Part shown: positions 6,255-7,700 of the stretch, one piece after another
Numbering within the stretch: position 1 is the stretch's first letter
Layout of the letters: the number at the start of each line of letters is the position of its first letter
NCBI GenBank assembly: GCA_964593405.1
Contig: CAZQIO010000025.1
Location: 1-7,700, forward strand
Length of the DNA stretch: 7,700 nucleotides
Direction of reading: 5' to 3'
Source: CAZQIO01 sp964593405
GTDB lineage: Bacteria > Patescibacteriota > Minisyncoccia > Minisyncoccales > GBS-2
Made by a program: the position numbers and the translations under genes
The notes under the pieces: generated by a model
What the model saw: the letters and a program-made list of their open reading frames with translations, nothing else
What the model was told of the DNA's origin: nothing
Databases searched by the model: none

Positions 6255-7374
6255 GCTCTCAATTTCAGAGAAAGTAAAGATTATTAAGGAATTCGCAAAT
6301 TTGGACAAAGATGATCTAAATTTGATCAAAAAATACCAAAACCTGCCTGATTTTATTGATTTTGAAAACAACATCGGTCCCTTCAAAATTGCTACCAATT
6401 TTTTAGTCAACAAGAAAGATTATTTTGTGCCAATGGAAATTGAGGAACCTTCAGTGGTGGCGGCTGCTTCCAAAGGGGCAAAACTAATCAGAGAAGGAGG
6501 TGGTTTTTTGGGAAAATATTTAGGGAATTTAATGATTGGGCAGTTGCAGTTAATTGGGGTTAAAAATTTTAAAGAGGCAAAAGAAAAAATTTTGGAAAAT
6601 AAAAACAAGGTTTTAAAAATTGCTAATCAGACAAATGAGTTTCTTTTAAAAATTGGGGGAGGGGCAAAGGATTTAAAAGTGAGGAAAGTCAAAAAATTTT
6701 TAGTTTTGCACTTTTTCGTTGATCCAAAAGATGCCATGGGAGCAAATATTGTTAATACAATGTTGGAAAAAGTTGCCCCAGTAATATCAAAAATTATCGG
6801 TGCCAAAACAGGAGTGAGAATCGTTTCTAACTTTGCTGAAAAAAGAATCGTTTTTGTTGAAGGAAAAGTTCCAATTGAAAAATTGACCTTGGGAAAATTT
6901 TCAGGAGAAAAAGTAGCCAAAGGAATCTTGGCGGCCCAAGAATTAGCCAAAGCCGATGTTTATCGGGCTGTTACCCACAACAAAGGGGTGATGAACGGGA
7001 TCGACGCTGTTGCTTTGGCAACCGGAAATGACTTTCGGGCAATTGAAGCTGCGGTTCATAGTTTTGCTTCAAAAAACGGAAAATACAAACCAATAACAAA
7101 ATGGAAACTAGAGAAAAATTTTTTAAAAGGAGAAATTAAAATTCCATTACCAATTGCCACAGTTGGTGGCGCAACGGTAACAAAAAAGGCAAAATTGGCT
7201 CTCAAGATATTGGGCGTAAAAAACGCTCAAGAATTGGGCGTTATTGCTGCTTCAGTTGGCTTGGCTAATAATTTAGCTGCTCTTTTGGTTTTGGCAACGG
7301 AAGGAATTCAAAAAGGTCACCTAAGGCTCCACCAAGAATTTTTAAAAAAGGCAATTAAAGATGGAAAAATTTGA
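6211..7374 (+). CDS. mvaA: Hydroxymethylglutaryl-CoA reductase, class II
   Basis: This is a 387-residue enzyme that reduces HMG-CoA to mevalonate with two NAD(P)H. It matches the soluble bacterial class II form (as in Pseudomonas mevalonii), with no membrane domain. Visible blocks are the N-terminal FHELS (13-17), IEEPSVVAAAS with catalytic Glu79, DAMGANIVNTM (174-184), THNKGVMNGID with catalytic Lys258, ATGNDFRAIEA with catalytic Asp274, TVGGATV (317-323), and the C-terminal EGIQKGH with catalytic His370. The ATG at 6211 lies 44 nt inside mvaS. It is retained because an in-frame stop at 6196-6198 rules out any longer start with a normal codon, and because a later start would lose the conserved F..LS segment. 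No good Shine-Dalgarno precedes it, so it probably depends on coupling with mvaS. It completes the upper mevalonate pathway here; kinases and decarboxylase are outside the window. Confidence 0.95.
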   Translation: MKNGEKTSFIPGFHELSISEKVKIIKEFANLDKDDLNLIKKYQNLPDFIDFENNIGPFKIATNFLVNKKDYFVPMEIEEPSVVAAASKGAKLIREGGGFLGKYLGNLMIGQLQLIGVKNFKEAKEKILENKNKVLKIANQTNEFLLKIGGGAKDLKVRKVKKFLVLHFFVDPKDAMGANIVNTMLEKVAPVISKIIGAKTGVRIVSNFAEKRIVFVEGKVPIEKLTLGKFSGEKVAKGILAAQELAKADVYRAVTHNKGVMNGIDAVALATGNDFRAIEAAVHSFASKNGKYKPITKWKLEKNFLKGEIKIPLPIATVGGATVTKKAKLALKILGVKNAQELGVIAASVGLANNLAALLVLATEGIQKGHLRLHQEFLKKAIKDGKI

Positions 7375-7482
7375 AATAATTATTGTCGAAGTCGAGCTGG
7401 AAATTCCAAAAACGGCCAAAAGACCTTCGCTTTAAAATAGGATCATTTTGCCAAAGATCTTAAAAAGGTTAAAATTAAAGTA
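7361..7482 (+). pseudogene. Gap after mvaA, possible relic of a ketoacyl-ACP synthase (fabF-like) N terminus
   Basis: No intact gene lies between mvaA and the next gene. A 24-codon frame at 7361-7435 (beginning MEKFEIIIV) overlaps the end of mvaA by 14 nt and stops. In another frame the DNA reads RAGNSKNGQKTFALK, then a TAG at 7438-7440, then DHFAKDLKKVKIKV. The order of a hydrophobic N-terminal strand, a GNS-type turn, a T(W/F)..AL helix, and DHF followed by a basic strand is reminiscent of the first 50 or so residues of FabF, a common neighbour of fabZ. The match needs frame changes and a stop, so it would be a decayed stub. This rests on weak resemblance only; the gap may simply be non-coding leader for the next gene. 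Confidence 0.2.
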
Positions 7483-7700
7483 ATGATTTTAGACAAAAAT
7501 CAGATTAAAGAGATCATTCCCTACAAAGAACCATTTTTGTTTGTCGATGGAGTAGAGGAAATGAGCGAAAATAAAATTTCTGGATTTTATCAGACGACAG
7601 AAAAAGACTATTATTTTGAGGGCCATTTTGTCGATTTTAAAATAATGCCCGGAGTTTTGGTAGTTGAAGCCTTGGCTCAGCTATCAACTATTTTGTTGAG
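7483..7700 (+). CDS. fabZ: 3-hydroxyacyl-[acyl-carrier-protein] dehydratase, FabZ type, 3' end missing
   Basis: The first 72 residues of a hot-dog-fold dehydratase are present and the gene runs off the window. The FabZ pattern is clear: an IKEIIPYKEPFLFVD start (usually IPHRPPFLLVD), then FEGHFVDFKIMPGVL containing the catalytic His (residue 48), then VVEALAQ with the catalytic Glu (residue 62). FabZ removes water from (3R)-hydroxyacyl-ACP to give trans-2-enoyl-ACP, the step after FabG, whose gene lies about 5 kb upstream in the same direction. Two family positions differ: Tyr replaces His in the PH.PPF block, and GHFV replaces the usual GHFP. The ATG at 7483 is the first start after an in-frame TAG at 7438-7440; a purine run ending in AAGG at 7468 is 14 nt upstream. 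A related ACP dehydratase of the same superfamily (FabA or polyketide type) is less likely. Confidence 0.85.
   Translation, partial: MILDKNQIKEIIPYKEPFLFVDGVEEMSENKISGFYQTTEKDYYFEGHFVDFKIMPGVLVVEALAQLSTILL

Noticed and set aside
6627..6950. 107-codon open frame on the - strand opposite mvaA
   Set aside because: It lies opposite catalytic blocks of HMG-CoA reductase, has no recognisable domain and no ribosome site; AT-rich shadow frame.
1..7700. Recoded UGA (as in some CPR and related lineages)
   Set aside because: UGA ends the prenyl synthetase and mvaA exactly where the families end, with no conserved sequence continuing past it, so the standard bacterial code fits.
1..7700. tRNA or rRNA genes, CRISPR arrays, riboswitches, insertion sequences, hairpin terminators
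   Set aside because: None seen. Intergenic gaps are too short (108 nt at most) and contain no repeats or strong inverted repeats; frequent AAAATTTT-like words reflect AT-rich coding composition.

Overview
The window is AT-rich, tightly packed and coded entirely on the + strand. The genes use ordinary TAA, TAG and TGA stops. Gaps are mostly between 1 and 25 nt, and two gene pairs overlap substantially, so the whole stretch reads as one long co-directional operon that enters before base 1 and leaves after base 7700. The gene set is bacterial: a CheY-like receiver, BioY, FabG, FabZ, a Firmicutes-like HMG-CoA synthase and a class II HMG-CoA reductase. The small, AT-rich, compact genes together with a mevalonate pathway fit a candidate-phyla-radiation (Patescibacteria, for example Microgenomates-like) genome best. 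That placement is inference: no rRNA or other marker gene is present.

Layout. Bases 1-258 hold the C-terminal part of a response-regulator receiver domain. Bases 271-1296 encode a fusion of a DUF35-like zinc ribbon/OB domain to a DUF362-like domain. Bases 1298-1864 encode a BioY biotin-uptake membrane protein. Bases 1890-2627 encode FabG (3-oxoacyl-ACP reductase). Bases 2602-5076 encode a GGPP-synthase-like polyprenyl synthetase interrupted in frame by a 462-residue intein (2917-4302) that carries a LAGLIDADG homing endonuclease. Bases 5073-6254 encode HMG-CoA synthase (mvaS) and 6211-7374 encode class II HMG-CoA reductase (mvaA). Bases 7375-7482 hold no intact gene, only a possible relic of a ketoacyl-ACP synthase. 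From 7483 a FabZ-type dehydratase begins and runs off the window.

How the genes fit together. MvaS and MvaA turn acetoacetyl-CoA plus acetyl-CoA into mevalonate. After the lower mevalonate steps, which are not in this window, the prenyl synthetase would elongate IPP/DMAPP into a longer polyprenyl diphosphate. FabG and FabZ are two of the four enzymes of the fatty-acid elongation cycle, and BioY would supply the biotin that acetyl-CoA carboxylase needs. The operon therefore mixes isoprenoid and fatty-acid (membrane lipid) building blocks.

The most notable element is the intein. It sits exactly between the residues 5 and 4 positions upstream of the first Asp-rich motif of the prenyl synthetase, so the enzyme should need protein splicing to work. 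All splicing blocks and both endonuclease motifs look intact. Its leucine codon preference is the reverse of its host gene, which suggests it was acquired from elsewhere. mvaS also has a leucine codon pattern unlike its neighbours.
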